Part shown: in pieces, positions 10,634-22,670 of the stretch | Layout of the letters: the number at the start of each line of letters is the position of its first letter | Position numbering within the stretch: the first letter of the stretch is position 1 | NCBI GenBank assembly: GCA_032622095.1 | Contig: CP136064.1 | Span: 172,186,310-172,250,309 of the forward strand | Source: Siphonodentalium dalli | Taxonomy: Eukaryota; Mollusca; Scaphopoda; Gadilida; Siphonodentaliidae | Direction of reading: 5' to 3' | DNA: 64,000 nucleotides | Notes under the pieces: model-generated | Databases searched by the model: none | Told to the model about the DNA's origin: nothing | The model's input: only the letters and a program-made list of their open reading frames with translations | Made by a program: the position numbers and the translations under genes

Positions 10634-11868
10634 TAGAATTTACAACGCACCAACATTGAACTATTTTCAGATATCTGTATCCCAGCATGCTCCGTGTGTA
10701 TAGTGGCTCTACGCTAAACCGTTCGAATTTCAAAGATAATGTGATTGACAGCCAGTAGAAGAGAGTGTAGGGTCGAAAAGATCAAGTGATCTTCTCCTTC
10801 ACCCCACTGATTGACAGCTTGCGTAATGGTACCTTTTTATAAGAGCATCGGTCTGTAACTGTTCTAATGATTGAAGTTAAAGGGGCGTAAGGCCTTCGCA
10901 ATGGGTAAATGTGCAAAAATAATAAAAGTATGCAAAAACATCACCACCAAGAAGAATATGAAGAAATAGATAGACTTTGTTCTTATATTAATTAATGAAA
11001 GTTAGCCAATAACTAAATTTCGAGCGATGGACCAGTGTTATGTAAACAAAACTTTTACATTGAGTTACCAATACACATCGGTAATCAGGCAGAAAGTTCA
11101 ATTAGTTTAGTCTAAATATTATTTTCAGAATATTTGTCAATGCCTTGACCTTTTCCAATAGTTAATGCCATGTATTGATTAAACTCTGGTATGTTGTTGA
11201 ATTAATTGGACATTGATCGGTAATGCCACTGTAACAGCGATGTTTACATAACAATGGTTTCGATATGCGAAATCTCGTTATTCGAAAGATATTAATAATG
11301 AAAATTAGAACAAAGTCAAATGTACCTGTTGATGATAATTGTTAGTTTATACAGATTTTAATAAATTTATCTTATTTAACATGAACCCACTTCGAAGACC
11401 TTATGCCACTTTAAATCAACCATGCAATTCATTGTAGACATGTGTAGTCTGATAGCATATGCACAACAGATTACTTATAAAATGCACATGACAAACAGTT
11501 TACGACCTACACGGTGAGATCTATGTCATTCCTTATTGCCAAAATCACCCCAAATACATTACTTCTATAATTTCAAAATTAATAATTCAAAACTACAACA
11601 GTAGTGTGAACCTTTGTTATGCTATATGCCAGCTGTGTGAACGTAGCCTTAGCAAATTGAAATTGGTCACAGTGTCTAGCAATTCACGTGATCATATAAC
11701 ACTGTATTACCTGTGTTGGAATAACCAGGTTCCGTGCAAATGAACTGAATTCGACATTTCCATTGTAAAGCCATCGAGTGTTGCAAAGTAAAATTATACA
11801 TTCCATCTGTTCAACACAATATATCCGCCTTGACACTTAGTCGCGGTCACATTGAATCAACCCAGCGC
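10634..11868. other. Non-coding DNA, nothing recognised
   Basis: AT-rich, with only short frames and no splice-framed exon or repeat family recognised on either strand. Confidence 0.4.
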
Positions 11869-11869
11869 C

Positions 11870-11961
11870 GCTCAAAGTTCTGGAGTAGAGTGCCATATAC
11901 GGAGATTTTGAATATTCATGAATTCCACATATGGCATGCATGTTACTCCAGAACTTTGACC
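11870..11961. repeat. Hairpin-forming inverted repeat
   Basis: TCAAAGTTCTGGAGTA at about 11871 is matched by TACTCCAGAACTTTGA at about 11945. A second inner pair (GCCATAT / ATATGGC) lies inside. The whole unit is about 92 bp. Confidence 0.7.
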
Positions 11962-12372
11962 TATAGCACTAAAATGGGGCTGGATGAATCCAATATGGCC
12001 GCGACACAGTGACATGACGTATTACACCACATCATCCACAAATGGTTTCTTGCTGGTATTGCACACACAAAAGTATGTATTGCACACAATCCACCAGCAA
12101 TTATTGGTCGATGAGCGAATAAGTAAAATTAGTGTAGTAAGAAACAGCTCCTGTGTGACAGTCTCTTGTTAACTCGTCCCAGCGCTCAGCGTCTTCAGTG
12201 CAAACGGGCAACGGAAACGTTACGTCGTGTAGTTGTACGGAGTAGTGAGCGGACCGACTGGAACAGAAACGAGACCACACCGCCACTGCACAACCACAAA
12301 GCACATGTCCTGCATGTAAAACAAAGTCCAAATGAAGAGTGTAGAGTCAGAAGATAAGACGTTATGGACTTT

Positions 12373-15300
12373 TCATAGTCGTAGACACTTCCTTCTTTCC
12401 GACCCTGACCAGCTCTTAGATTTCGCCCGGAAGTGCCTGAGATCGTTTGAGTGTTCTTTGTGAAGCATCGGGACATAGCACTGTGGTACACATAAATCCT
12501 GAAAGGGGCGAATGAAAGGCTATCATCCACATTATATACGCATAAATACAGCTTATGGTGAGCGACCATGTATAAACGAAATGCCTACATTCGAGACGCC
12601 TAGTGGGATTGATTTACAATTTTTTTTGGTACTTTTCACTCTTTATTTAATATTTCACTCTTTATTTAATATGAAAAGTCGACCGCAAGTCCCATGTTTG
12701 TTCCAAAATGATCGTATTTAAATACCATATACGGCTCATGGAATAAATGTTTACAGCTGCGGGCTGTCTAATAATATATGTTTGCCACAATCATATATCC
12801 GAATGTTCTATATATATTCGGTCGCTGAATTATAATTGGGCGATAATGTTATAACCGAAACCCATGCGATGACTTTGCAGTCACCAGTGCAATGACCAAT
12901 CAAGCAATGTCATTTTCCCACAATTCACATACATTCGTCGCAATATTAAAGTTTGAGTAACATTTTCGTAATTGCAGTGATAGATGCGCAAATATATGTT
13001 AGCATTCTGTTTCTATTATTCATATTAAAATTAGGCATACTCAATCCGATTAAGCACCCCTAAATTACTATTTCTTTGGCTTCGGGGGTAAAACATATTT
13101 GATTCGAGTCGAGGAACCCACCCATCAAAGCTCAGAGTGATCAGATATCGATTTTTGGAGTTTGAAATTTTTGGAGATGTGGACCAGAACCACGTGCTCA
13201 AACAGACAAATTGCGGGAGTAAGATGGATAACTCTAAAATCAAGTGGTTATTATTGTTAATAGTAACCACTTGCTTTTCGAGTTATCCATCTTAAAACCG
13301 CAATTTGTCCGTTTGAGTACGTGTTTCTGGTCAACATCTCTGAGCTTTGATGGGTGGGTTCCTCGACTAGAATCAAATATTTTTTACCCCCAAAGCCAAA
13401 AAAATAGTAATTTAGGAGCGTCAAATCGGATTGAGTACCTTTAACATATCTACTCTGAGCAGTATATTCGAACAGAATCATCCATTTTCAAATAAATTTA
13501 TTTTGTACGTACCTTGTTGTTTTCGTAGAAGTTTTTGTACCCGCCTTCTAGAATGTAAATTTCTGGGTAACACAAGGTTGGGTAGTTTTCTATGTTGATC
13601 TCCCGATCCTTCTGTCGCAGATAGCGTAATCTGTTGATAGATGGTGTAAGGCGTTAGATTCACTTGGTAAACCATATCAAAACAACAGATCGGCTGTCAT
13701 CCGGTGCCTATACCCCTTGTACAATACCGCCTATAGGGTGGGCATATCCTATTATCCTACGTACATGTAGAAGTGACAGAATCGTGACCATTTTGGATCG
13801 CATCAACATTTATATATACACAGAAATAACCCTAGAACGGAGAATGCAAACATCAACATTTATATATACACATAAATAACCCTAGAACGGAGAATGCAAA
13901 CAAAACCAATTAAAACTTCTTTTTGGAAGTCCTCTAGATGGTAAACATTATACCAAATTATATTGAGACCTGATAACCCGTGACTGAGATATTTACCCCC
14001 CCCCCCCCCCAACCTTGCAGATAAACGAAGGAGAATAATTCTAGAATTAACAAAAAAACGAAAACAACACCGATTGACATTTCATTGAAAGCACTTGTGA
14101 TATTGAACATGCATGCCAAATTTCACCAAGATCCTAAAACCCATGACTGAGATATCCATTCAGACGGACGAATAATCAACATTTCCAGATAAACAAAGAT
14201 AAATAACACTAGAACGAAACACCCGAATAAAACAATTGAACACTCATCTGAATGTCCTCATGGTGGTGAACATCTTTATACCAAATTTCATTGAGATCTG
14301 ACAACATATGTGGTTGAGATATTCACTCGAACAGACGGACTGATGGAGAACCGGATGAATGCAATCCAGTATATATGCTCACCAGTTCCTTCGGTCGTGG
14401 GGTTATAATAAATCGTGAGATTATTGGCCAAGGTTCCTCTCGTTGAGACGGAATACAAACATGTGGCATATTTTTATTTTGAAGCATACCGAGGAGTGAT
14501 GTTACAAGAACGTAAACACCTTGCTGGTCGTAAACTGCAAATGTGATCTCACAAAGTGACACATTCAAACACGAGACCAGAAAGTATTCTAAAGCGCAAA
14601 ATCACAAAATTGACAACGATTTTTTTCACAATCAAAATTAGCACCACACATATATAGACTCATACGAAGTGAACATTATAGTATAGCAAAATTAACTTAC
14701 AGTTTTGGACCTCTCTTGGATGAGAATTCGCAGTGGAACACTAAAACTGTCTTTCCTGTTGGTGCAGAATTGTCCAGTAAGTATCTCGCGATCATTTCTT
14801 CTGTGTGCAAGTTCAGGGCACCCTAAAAACACAAACAGCAATATTTAACAAATTGAATCTTGTAAATATAGTTAAAAGAATGTGCAACGTACCCTTATAA
14901 ACTATTTAATAGTGCAGCAATAGAACAAACAGAAACAGACTGTTAAAATGCCATGTTCAATTGAATGCATGTTCTAATAAAGCTGAATGGGTTCAAGAAG
15001 ACACACATTATCTCCCAAATGTGCAAAAAGTCACCCAACATCTCAAAGTGGCATAAACAAAATCGATTTTAAATTAGTCGCATGTTAATTATTATTAGAA
15101 TAACTATTTGTTTGTGAATTTCAAAGGAATTTGAATGAGTATTCCACCCGCGTTGAGTTTGACTGACGCGGACGAACGAGACTTTAAGATGATGGGTGAC
15201 TTTTTGCACATTTGGGAGATCCTGCATGGGTGTCTTTTTGTGCATGTTTGAGAGATCATGTGTGTGGGTTTTTTTAGCACGATATCATGCGACAATGACA

Positions 15301-18300
15301 AATCAGCTCTAATAAATGGACGGTGACTGGTTTGATGTCGAAATGCTAAGCCTATCTAGACATAAACATTTTGATGACAAAAATTGTATCTACATAATTT
15401 GAATGAGAAAGGGACACTCATTCTGTTCCGTGCATTGTATTTCAAATTATAATTCAAACTGAAGTATGCTTACATCTATGTGTCCGCCTTGGTATTCATA
15501 CGGGTATCTGCAATCGATGATCACGTGGTTGTCTATCACATCTTTGTAGTCTCCTCGTACCACCTGTCGTACCTGTGTGTGGAGATATTCATATATTATA
15601 TATCAATATCAATTTATTTGGAAACGAGTCTGTTTGACCCTTGGTTCCCGTGATACAATTAGTATGTTACCATTAAACATTCAACAATTTTATTAACATA
15701 TTTTAGAACATGTGTTATGATGGCAAACGGTCAAAAATACATGGTTCGGTATATGATTGCAATAAGATGGCTCCGTATTTATGCGTCCAGCGCTCGGCAC
15801 CAAATCCTCATCTTCCCTCTAACACTTCCATCATATACGTCATTTAAATTCGTGTTATATTTGGGATGATTTAATTAATGTTTAGAACGCAATTGCGAAA
15901 TTGGTATATGACGTATTTTATTGTAAATCCCAATCAAAAATAAATAAAAAATTTGGACATAATTGAAAGGATGGACAGTGGGAAGAACAATAGGGCTGGG
16001 GGGGGGGGGGGGGTACACGATATTTCAACTTATCGGATGAATAAATTGAATGGGTGAAGATTTCCCTTTTCCATACACTTTAGAGTTTTCAGTATAAACA
16101 CAATGCATGTAAGTATTATAGTTTATGGATAATTTTATATTTGAACTGATAATTGGTTCTGGTTAGCGAATCTGTATCCAGAAAGTAATGGCATAACATA
16201 AGTGATATACTTACAGTTAACGGACTAACTGAACGAAGGTCACTGTGTTCTCCTGCAGCCAATGGCAACGTGTGGATCTGGAAAGTAAATAAAATCATTC
16301 CAATATTCTTGATAACTACGCAAACGCATTATAGTATCACTATAGCAACTAGTATGGTGTAAGTGGTAGCCCAGTGCATGGTTAGAGGTTACAGTGAAGT
16401 AATTATTTCCCATAGGCCTCAGTGTTAACATATAATGGCCTGCAGCCCTGACTATCCATGAATTGTGATAAATGAGTTCATGGTCACCAGGATTGGTATC
16501 TGCGCAAAGTTTCTGCATGAACAAAATCATATCGTCGAGCATGGAATGTACCTTTAAATTTGGGATTTATAATCGAGAGTCAGAATTGCATGAACAAAAT
16601 ATTGACATTTTTTACCTCACACCAAAAAAATTAAATCTGGGAACCACGTGCTTTACAATGTGCCAATGTTTTGTTTGGAGTCTGAAATTTCAAGAGGAGT
16701 GATTGCATGTATTTTATATGTTTAAATATCAAAACTACTATTAACAAACCAGAGCCCAGAATTTTTTTTATTCTCTCCTGCATCTTGGTCCAAAATCCGT
16801 TGGAGGGCGCTACCAATCGAATTACTTCACTGTAACCTAGAGTGTCGGACTTGTGATGGTGTCAACGCACCTGCATGAGCAATAAGTCTCTATGTGCATG
16901 GCATATAACGTCTATAAATCGCATTTAATGTACTCATCGAGTGGCATATATAACGTCTATAAAATCGTATTTAATGTACTCATCAAGTGGGATATAACGT
17001 CTATAAAATCTTATTTAATGCACTCATCGACCTATATTGTCCCCGGAACCGGAATGTTTCAAAGGCGAGCATAATTTCAGGTTCAAACCGCCTCGGGACT
17101 TTCCCGTTGAAGTTTATAAATTATTTCGGATTGAAATAGATATTTCATCTCCGCACGATTGTATATTATGAGTATTGTACATGAATGTTCCACATCTAGA
17201 AAACCTGGACACATACTATAAACTGTGGTGTTGCCATGGCAACTCGGTTATACTTCCACTTTAAGCAAATACGAATATACAGCTCGTCAAGTTTGAAGCC
17301 ATATGGTGCCACATCTTGTCCGTCCGGCTCTTACTGCGTCTGGTCGTCCGTCCGTCCGCGGACGCAATTTTGTCCGAGCTTGTATTCCTACATTTTTCAG
17401 TTATTTTTTGTTAAACTTGGCACAGATATTTTGTATCTGCGATTATGAGGTCCATCCGATTTCGTTTAGTGGCCTTACCCCCTTTATCGACTTATAGAAA
17501 GAGTTCGCAACATGCATCATTTTGTTCGAGCTTGTACTTTTACTTTTTCCGGTCATTATTTTGGAATCTACATTATTTTTATTTAAACGTTAATTGAAAT
17601 CTGTGAAAAGTGAAGTCCAAAAAAATGCTAAATAAACAAACTGTAAAGCCATAGTTGTTTGCATCGAAATCTCACGACATTATACTATATGAAGTTATTA
17701 GAAGAATCTTACCGTTGAAGCGTCACCGATGAATTCATGCGTTACGTCCATCTTGCTGACTGCATCCATGACGCCTGTGCTTGCTGATAGGTTGTCTCTT
17801 GATGGTGACAGGGTCAGCGAGCTAGAAAATGTCCCACTGTATGACTTATGACGTCGCATCGATAATCTTGATCTGCGTCGAATTCGGAACTGTGGGACAA
17901 GAAACGAAAATGAATGAGTTGAATATTAGACAGGCAAACGTTTTAGTTATGCCTTGCATAAGTTAATTGGGTCCCTATATATATATATATATTGGTGGAG
18001 CGGTCTGTGCTCTGAGGCTGCTTCCAATGGAATATTTATAACCGAAAAGATCCACTCCAGTTAAAACGCTATAATGAGTGCATGGTAGATGTGAACATTT
18101 ATTGGTATATGTGGTTCCATATATATGCGTGTCTTACATGTACATGTTCAGTTGCTTCATGTGTTCTAGATATGTGATGATGTAGATATTCCACTAATTT
18201 TAATAGTGCGGATATATATGTACAAAGTACTCATTTCATAAAGAATTTGGAAATACATCGATATTGAGAATATAATCTACATATAGTGTGGATGGTGTAA

Positions 18301-18751
18301 ATATCCATACTGTTTCAAAGAGATCAAGCTATGACACGAATGTTCAAGAAAATTTCATTTTTATTTCGCATAAAAATGAGTAGATTATCTCCATTCTAAT
18401 ATACCTGGTGATCCATGCCTTTGGAAGACTCACAACATTCATGCGCATTTGACGACCCGTCCATGGCTAGAAATTAGTATGTCCGATCAGATTGTAGGAT
18501 CTCGGAAATATGAACTAGGATTCAGGATTCAACCTCTTATATACTCGTAATGTTTATTCAGTTACCTCATCGCTCTTGTTTTCGCTGCTGGAACTTCCAC
18601 ATTCTTCGCTCTCAGGTGTGACTCGAAATTTCTTGAATAGAGGCGTTATTGCATCCCCAATTTCCATGTGTTCGTCATCGGTGTCTTCAAAGCAGTTCGA
18701 CTTAAGGCCGTTGGGTAGCGAGAATATCACAGGGGTGCCTTCGAATAGCAT
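12373..18751 (-). CDS. cdc25: M-phase inducer phosphatase CDC25, copy 1
   Basis: Exons on the minus strand: 18751-18566, 18466-18405, 17889-17713, 16277-16215, 15572-15474, 14822-14701, 13630-13513 and 12498-12373 (TGA stop). All introns are GT..AG. From the second exon on, the phases join to a CDC25 rhodanese-type catalytic domain: [36 protein letters not shown], then the active-site loop HCEFSSKRG (Cys and Arg of HCX5R present), [17 protein letters not shown] and a C-terminal [10 protein letters not shown] tail. The family removes the inhibitory phosphates on Thr14/Tyr15 of CDKs. RRHKSYSG in exon 3 is a possible Chk1-type (R-x-x-S) site. The first two coding exons join out of frame (186 nt, then 62 nt where copy 2 has 60), so translation may begin at CCATGG in the second exon (ATG 18464), giving about 254 residues against 315 for copy 2. 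Both are shorter than typical family members (about 400-570). Confidence 0.93.
13033..13440. mobile_element. Foldback MITE, family b, in the last intron of cdc25 copy 1
   Basis: Inverted halves meet near 13253. The right end (GGATTGAGTACCT) is followed by TTAA (13441-13444). The left end (AGGCATACTCAATCCGAT) has TTAA six bases upstream with slight decay. The inner text GTCGAGGAACCCACCCAT and its complement are well kept. No coding capacity. Confidence 0.85.
13798..13902. repeat. Two-unit tandem repeat, about 53 bp
   Basis: CATCAACATTTATATATACA, then AAATAACCCTAGAACGGAGA, occurs twice back to back, with only one or two differences. Confidence 0.85.
13890..14345. repeat. Decayed minisatellite, about 150-bp unit
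   Basis: Three loose units share ATACCAAATT..ATTGAGA, TGACTGAGATAT and AGATAAACRAAGG. A pure C run at 13997-14010 interrupts the first. The same unit type lies in an intron of cdc25 copy 2 (34985-35235). Confidence 0.65.
14701..14822 (-). CDS. cdc25: cdc25 copy 1, active-site exon
   Basis: The exon is 122 nt, entered in phase 0 and left in phase 2. It encodes [15 protein letters not shown], then a short linker and [13 protein letters not shown]. The invariant Cys and Arg of the CDC25 loop are both there; Lys replaces the usual Glu before the Arg. The acceptor is TTTTTAG and the donor CT|GTAAG. Confidence 0.93.
14982..15307. mobile_element. Mutator-like foldback element in a cdc25 copy 1 intron
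   Basis: The ends are GCTGAATGGG and the complement of GCTGATTTGTCATTGTCGCA. The flanks are perfect 9-bp repeats TCTAATAAA (14973-14981 and 15308-15316). The arms carry CTCCCAAATGTGCAAAAAG and AAAAGACACCCA, shared with the element at 62429-62862. Non-coding. Confidence 0.85.
16899..17033. repeat. Three-unit tandem repeat, about 45 bp
   Basis: The unit ATATAACGTCTATAAAATCG plus TATTTAATGTACTCATCRAG is repeated three times with small changes, in the intron between coding exons 3 and 4 of copy 1. Confidence 0.85.
17295..17640. repeat. CCGT-rich mollusc-type dispersed repeat
   Basis: It contains CCGTCCGTCC, then TTTTGTCCGAGCTTGTATTC, AAACTTGGCACAGATATTT and TGCGATTATGAGGTC. Relatives lie at 21310-21910, 28330-28620, 43590-43720 and 63185-63290. 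This phrase set is common in mollusc genomes (general knowledge); the class is uncertain. Confidence 0.65.
18405..18466 (-). CDS. cdc25: cdc25 copy 1, second coding exon with alternative start
   Basis: The exon is bounded by TTTCTAG| and CACCAG|GTAT. It opens CCATGGACGG, an ATG in strong Kozak context, and reads [20 protein letters not shown] into the next exon in frame. At 62 nt it is two bases longer than the matching exon in copy 2 because the AG acceptor lies two bases further upstream. Confidence 0.75.
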
Positions 18752-18758
18752 CTTTGTT
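18566..18758 (-). CDS. cdc25: cdc25 copy 1, upstream N-terminal exon
   Basis: The exon is 193 nt between GTTTCAG| and GATGAG|GTAACT. The ATG at 18751 has A at -3. It encodes an acidic stretch with CFEDTDDEH and a Ser/Glu-rich end. Its frame joins copy 2's next exon perfectly but not copy 1's. The exon and about 140 bases of flanking intron are about 97% identical to copy 2 (39673-39865), far more than other introns. Confidence 0.7.
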
Positions 18759-19188
18759 CTGAAACACAATATTTACGACGTCTATAGTAAAAGCCGTGTG
18801 TTTTACGGAAGGATTTAAAACAACCAGTATCAATTGACAAGTTGTTCACATCTGCGAGCCGAAGTACAGTCGCGCTTATTTAACTAGGTTCTAAATTTCA
18901 CACCAATTCTATAATCATCAATTGGATTTTCCGCTTTCAGATACACAATAAACACGCGAGCGAATCTGTGCTAAAGGGTATAAATCGGTTACACGGAAAT
19001 TAGCGCAAAAGATGTTAAGCTGTGCACATGTCCACCCAACATAAGCTTAGCCAGAGGCTATGTTTGTCATATTTTGGGGGTGGGGACATCCGCGCAGCAG
19101 ATGACTGAGGGGTGTGATAACATTTCAGCCTATTTATGCTCTCTCTACCCGTAAACACTCCTGGTTAAGTATTCCTGTTGGATTGCTA

Positions 19189-19468
19189 CGATGCTGGTGG
19201 GGCAAGGTGATGCTGTTAAGAAAATATAGCGTTATTTTTTTCTAAATCAAATCAAATATGTTAAACCATATACAAATATAGTATTTCAGAGAACATAATA
19301 CATTGAAATACATATAACTGTCGTTTCATACAAACATTTGCTTTTTTCGTTTCATATAGACACTTGCTTTTTCTGAAATCACTCGGAATGGCCATGCAAA
19401 GACTATACATAATTGACAAAAACAACTGATCATTTTCTTAACAGCATCACTTTACCCCGCCAGCATCA
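19189..19468. mobile_element. Small TIR element with TA target site
   Basis: TIRs of about 36 bp begin GATGCTGG and contain GTGATGCTGTTAAGAAAAT on both sides. TA lies at each border (19187-19188 and 19469-19470). TA duplication fits the Tc1/mariner group; that class call is inference. It lies 430 bp upstream of the copy 1 N-terminal exon. Confidence 0.8.
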
Positions 19469-19499
19469 TACCAAAATTATAGAGGTATCATATTTTGAG

Positions 19500-20020
19500 T
19501 GTTTTTTTCCCCAATGTGCTTGCTTCAGTGAGCGTGAACAAATTGTCATTTCTTAATGAAATGGTCATATATCGATCGGAATGGCGCATTGGGATGTCCC
19601 TCAACTCAGATCGATCTTGAAAAGCGGTCCTGATTTTCGCCCATTTCGTGGTTGGAACCCACGCCACTCGTCTAAAGCATATACTGTGGTGATCTTATCC
19701 ACGACCTAACCATCGCGGCTACCGAGACATCCTTAAATGAAAGCCCTTTCACCGAGAGTTGGGGAAGGAATCGATCTTAATATTGACACATAATGGATTT
19801 ACCATTATATTGTATCAGCACAATTCACTTCCTCCGAAATTGTATGCTTGCTTCAGTGAACGTGAAAAAATTATCTTTTCTGATCGAAATGGCCATGTGT
19901 CGATTGAAATTGCACATTTAGATGTCCCTCAATACAGATTAAGCTTGAAAATCAGTTCCGATTTTCGCCCATGTCTGGGTTCAAAGCTGTGCCAGCTTCG
20001 TCTAGCCCAGGCGGCGCTGA
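19500..20020 (-). mobile_element. Two tandem tRNA-derived SINE copies
   Basis: Read on the minus strand, 19735-19660 looks like a tRNA: GGTAGCCGCGATGGTTAGG (box A-like) and GGGTTCCAACCAC (box B-like) about 45 bases later. A body follows with GGGCGAAAATCAGG, GAGGGACATCC and CACTGAAGCAAGCA. The same body recurs at 19990-19840 with a more decayed head. The two copies have the same orientation. Pol III transcription is expected of the class but not shown here. Confidence 0.65.
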
Positions 20021-20369
20021 TCTTTTGTTGAAATGAGCTCTTATACACGTAGATGAATTTATAAAAAAGCATAATGGTTGCTTGTTGTCAGATCCCCATA
20101 TACCTTTGAATTATAAAGCTCACAAAAAAAAGTGCAATATCAAAATTGATAAATTATAATGTTTTTAAGATGTCAAATTGTTATATTCGTGTAAATGTGG
20201 AAGCTACAATAAATATTGTTTACACCAAATAGTCATCGAATTATATAGATCTGCGTCGCCAATGTCAGATTTGCCTGAATTGACTAAGTTAGCGAGAAGA
20301 GACCCATTGTTTGTTTCTCTGTGGGATAAATGTGAGACGCCGGTCACAGTGCGTTCTTCTGATAGTGTA

Positions 20370-20535
20370 TTCAACCTACACTCGCCCATAACACGCATAT
20401 ATAAACGGATTATAATTAAATTAATTGTTCCGAGGGTGAAAAATTCGCCACAACATGGACGGATTAGCGGTAAACCGATTTCCAATGAAAGTAGACTTGC
20501 AGTTGCCTCTGATTTTGTATGTCATGTATAGGTAT
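20370..20535. repeat. Single unit of the AACGGTAAACCGATT-type repeat
   Basis: CGGATTAGCGGTAAACCGAT, then TGAAAGTAGA, is a diverged relative of the tandem pair at 40955-41290. It occupies the matching intron of cdc25 copy 1, so the repeat may predate the gene duplication. Confidence 0.45.
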
Positions 20536-21265
20536 GATACTAAGTCTTGCTGAAACTTGTCCGCAAATTTAGGAACAGGACGTGGTATTATGGTATGTCC
20601 ACGGGTGCTCTTTGTTGATTTAGACAATATGTTAATTCGAATACTCAAGAACATAACATGAACATGTTCAATTATATACCAACATATTTTATCTTTGCTT
20701 CACGTTCGAGTATGCATGAAATAAACTGCTTAAATCGAGAATGTCAGTGACGTAGATATCTTAGCAGATATTAAGAAATTCCGCCCATTTTAAATATCGA
20801 TTCTTTAGTTTAGCGTCACATGACCGTTTGCGCTCCAAAATAAACATAATATTATTCGCTTTTTAATTTTTATCAGTATCGAAATAGGTCGATAAATATT
20901 TGAACTACATTTCTGCGAGCATTATATGTAACCCAAAAGGACGCATTGGAGTAATGAAAAACACAACTGTCAATACGGTGTTTGGGCCCCAAACAGAAAA
21001 CAGCCATTTGCACGACATGGAACCGAAAAGAGCGTTCCGTGGTAGTCTATTCCTGATATGGTAGAAATAAAGAGCGTTTCTCTGAATTCTGGCGAAAAGT
21101 TGAAAACAGCTGGAAAATATCTTTGACTTTGGCAAGTGTTTTCAGAGCATATGAAGCCGGTATGTCAATAGTTCGTTTATTTATCGTCCTATCGCATTCG
21201 TCGCTCCAAATTACGTAGAAAACAATTTGGAGGTTCAAATGAGACATGGACATTCAAATATATAA

Positions 21266-21312
21266 TTATACCCCCCCCCCCCCGCAACGATGTGGGGGGG
21301 GGGGGGTATACT
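21266..21312. repeat. C-tract / G-tract inverted pair
   Basis: TATA, about 14 C, a 10-base loop (GCAACGATGT), about 12 G, then TATA. The strands could form a GC hairpin or G-quadruplex. It marks the left border of the minisatellite that follows. Confidence 0.85.
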
Positions 21313-21910
21313 GGAATCAGCTTGTCCGTCCGTCCGTCCGTGGACACAAATTTGTCCAGAGTTTTTCTCAGTCGTTTTTTGATCAATTTCCGTGAAACTT
21401 GGCACAGACATCAACCACCATGGGAACCTGTGTTTATGAGTCTATGACGTCTGTCGGACTTTTTTTTTTTGGAGTTATCTCCCTGTTTCGACTTAGAAAA
21501 TTTTCGCAGCATGTATCATTTTGTCCGAGCTTTTATTCCTACATTTTTAGGTCAATTTTTTTAACTTGGCGCAGATATTTAGTACCATGGAACCTGTGCA
21601 CCTGCGATTATGACGTCTGTCCGACATTTTTTGGTGGAGTTATCCCCCTTAGATTTTGTTTGTTGCAACATGCATAATTTTGTCCGAGCTTTTATTCCTA
21701 CAGTTTTAGGTCAATGTTTTTAAATCTTGGCACTGATATTTAGTACCATGGGAACCTATGCACCTGCGATTATGATGTCTGTCCGATTTTGTTTTGTGGA
21801 GTTATTCCCCTTGTTCGACTTAGAACATTTTCGCAACATGCATAATTTTGTCCGAGCTTTTATTCATACATTTTTCGGTCAATAGGTTTAAGATTATGGT
21901 TACGGTTGTG
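21310..21910. repeat. Minisatellite, about 162-bp unit, CCGT-type
   Basis: It starts with CCGTCCGTCCGTCC, then three to four units carrying TTTTGTCCGAGCTTTTATTC, CTTGGCRCAGATATT, ACCATGGGAACC and TGCGATTATGA. Repeat starts near 21522, 21683 and 21845 give the period. Confidence 0.8.
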
Positions 21911-22394
21911 CACCTGCAATGGGAACTGTTATTTTATTATTTTAACTAAATGTTTACTGACATATGAAACATCTTAGTATTTTAAAAACACGGGGGCATC
22001 CTTAGCCCCATTAGGACAGTCACACATCTAGTTACAATAGGTACAAGTTAAGAAGTAAAATGGGATTAGGCAACAAGCCATAGGCTTATTTGAAGCCCTC
22101 TCTCCGATTCTTTAGAGAGATGCTAACGATTACGGCATCAGCAAAGCACTAAAGATGACGTTTTTTCCCCTTTTTACTCATAATATACCACAAAACAGCA
22201 AGCGTTGTTTCTAACATGTACATGTTGGACAAAGTCAATATAGGGATATTCCTATTATAGCAGAAGGTGCATGAATCAAAGAGTACACCTTTAATGATAC
22301 ACTGCATTGGATTTCCTCTTTTCAAAGACAATATTATTTGGTGACGCAATAATAAATTGCGGTTATCACGTTCTTCAAGTCTTGTCTTCCCAAA

Positions 22395-22670
22395 GAATGT
22401 TGGGCCACGTTCACACAATGGCGAATTTGCCTGGCATTTTTTGAAGTTGTTTTGATACAGAACGTTATCATGAGCCAGAAGACGAACGCAAACATGATAA
22501 TAAAATGCATTGTAAATGTCAGAAATAAAAACTCCATCTGTAACGATACTACTGCAATTTTCCTGTCAATAGCATTCAACTATATATATATAGCTCACAA
22601 GAATCAACCATACAGGTATTTTAAGACAATTGTCATGCAGTGGCGCAGTTACACGTACCTGTGAAAATAC
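22395..22670. mobile_element. MITE-like repeat, family f
   Basis: The left end GTTCACACAATGGCGAATTT and GCCTGGCATT match the ends of 61085-61490 and of a copy near 43097. The right end (TGCAGTGGCGCAGTTACACG) is a weak complement. Non-coding. Confidence 0.45.

Noticed and set aside
12195-12569. 124-codon minus-strand frame over the last cdc25 exon
   Set aside because: It reads the last exon and 3' UTR in a frame that does not join the upstream exons; the splice-consistent frame ends at 12373 with the CDC25-type tail.
16899-17033. Evenly repeated short units reminiscent of a CRISPR array
   Set aside because: Directly adjoining tandem units without unique spacers, in an animal intron: a minisatellite.
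20178-20531. 117-codon plus-strand frame in the long 5' intron of cdc25 copy 1
   Set aside because: Part of it is the repeat found in tandem at 40955-41290, and the copy 2 units do not keep the frame.
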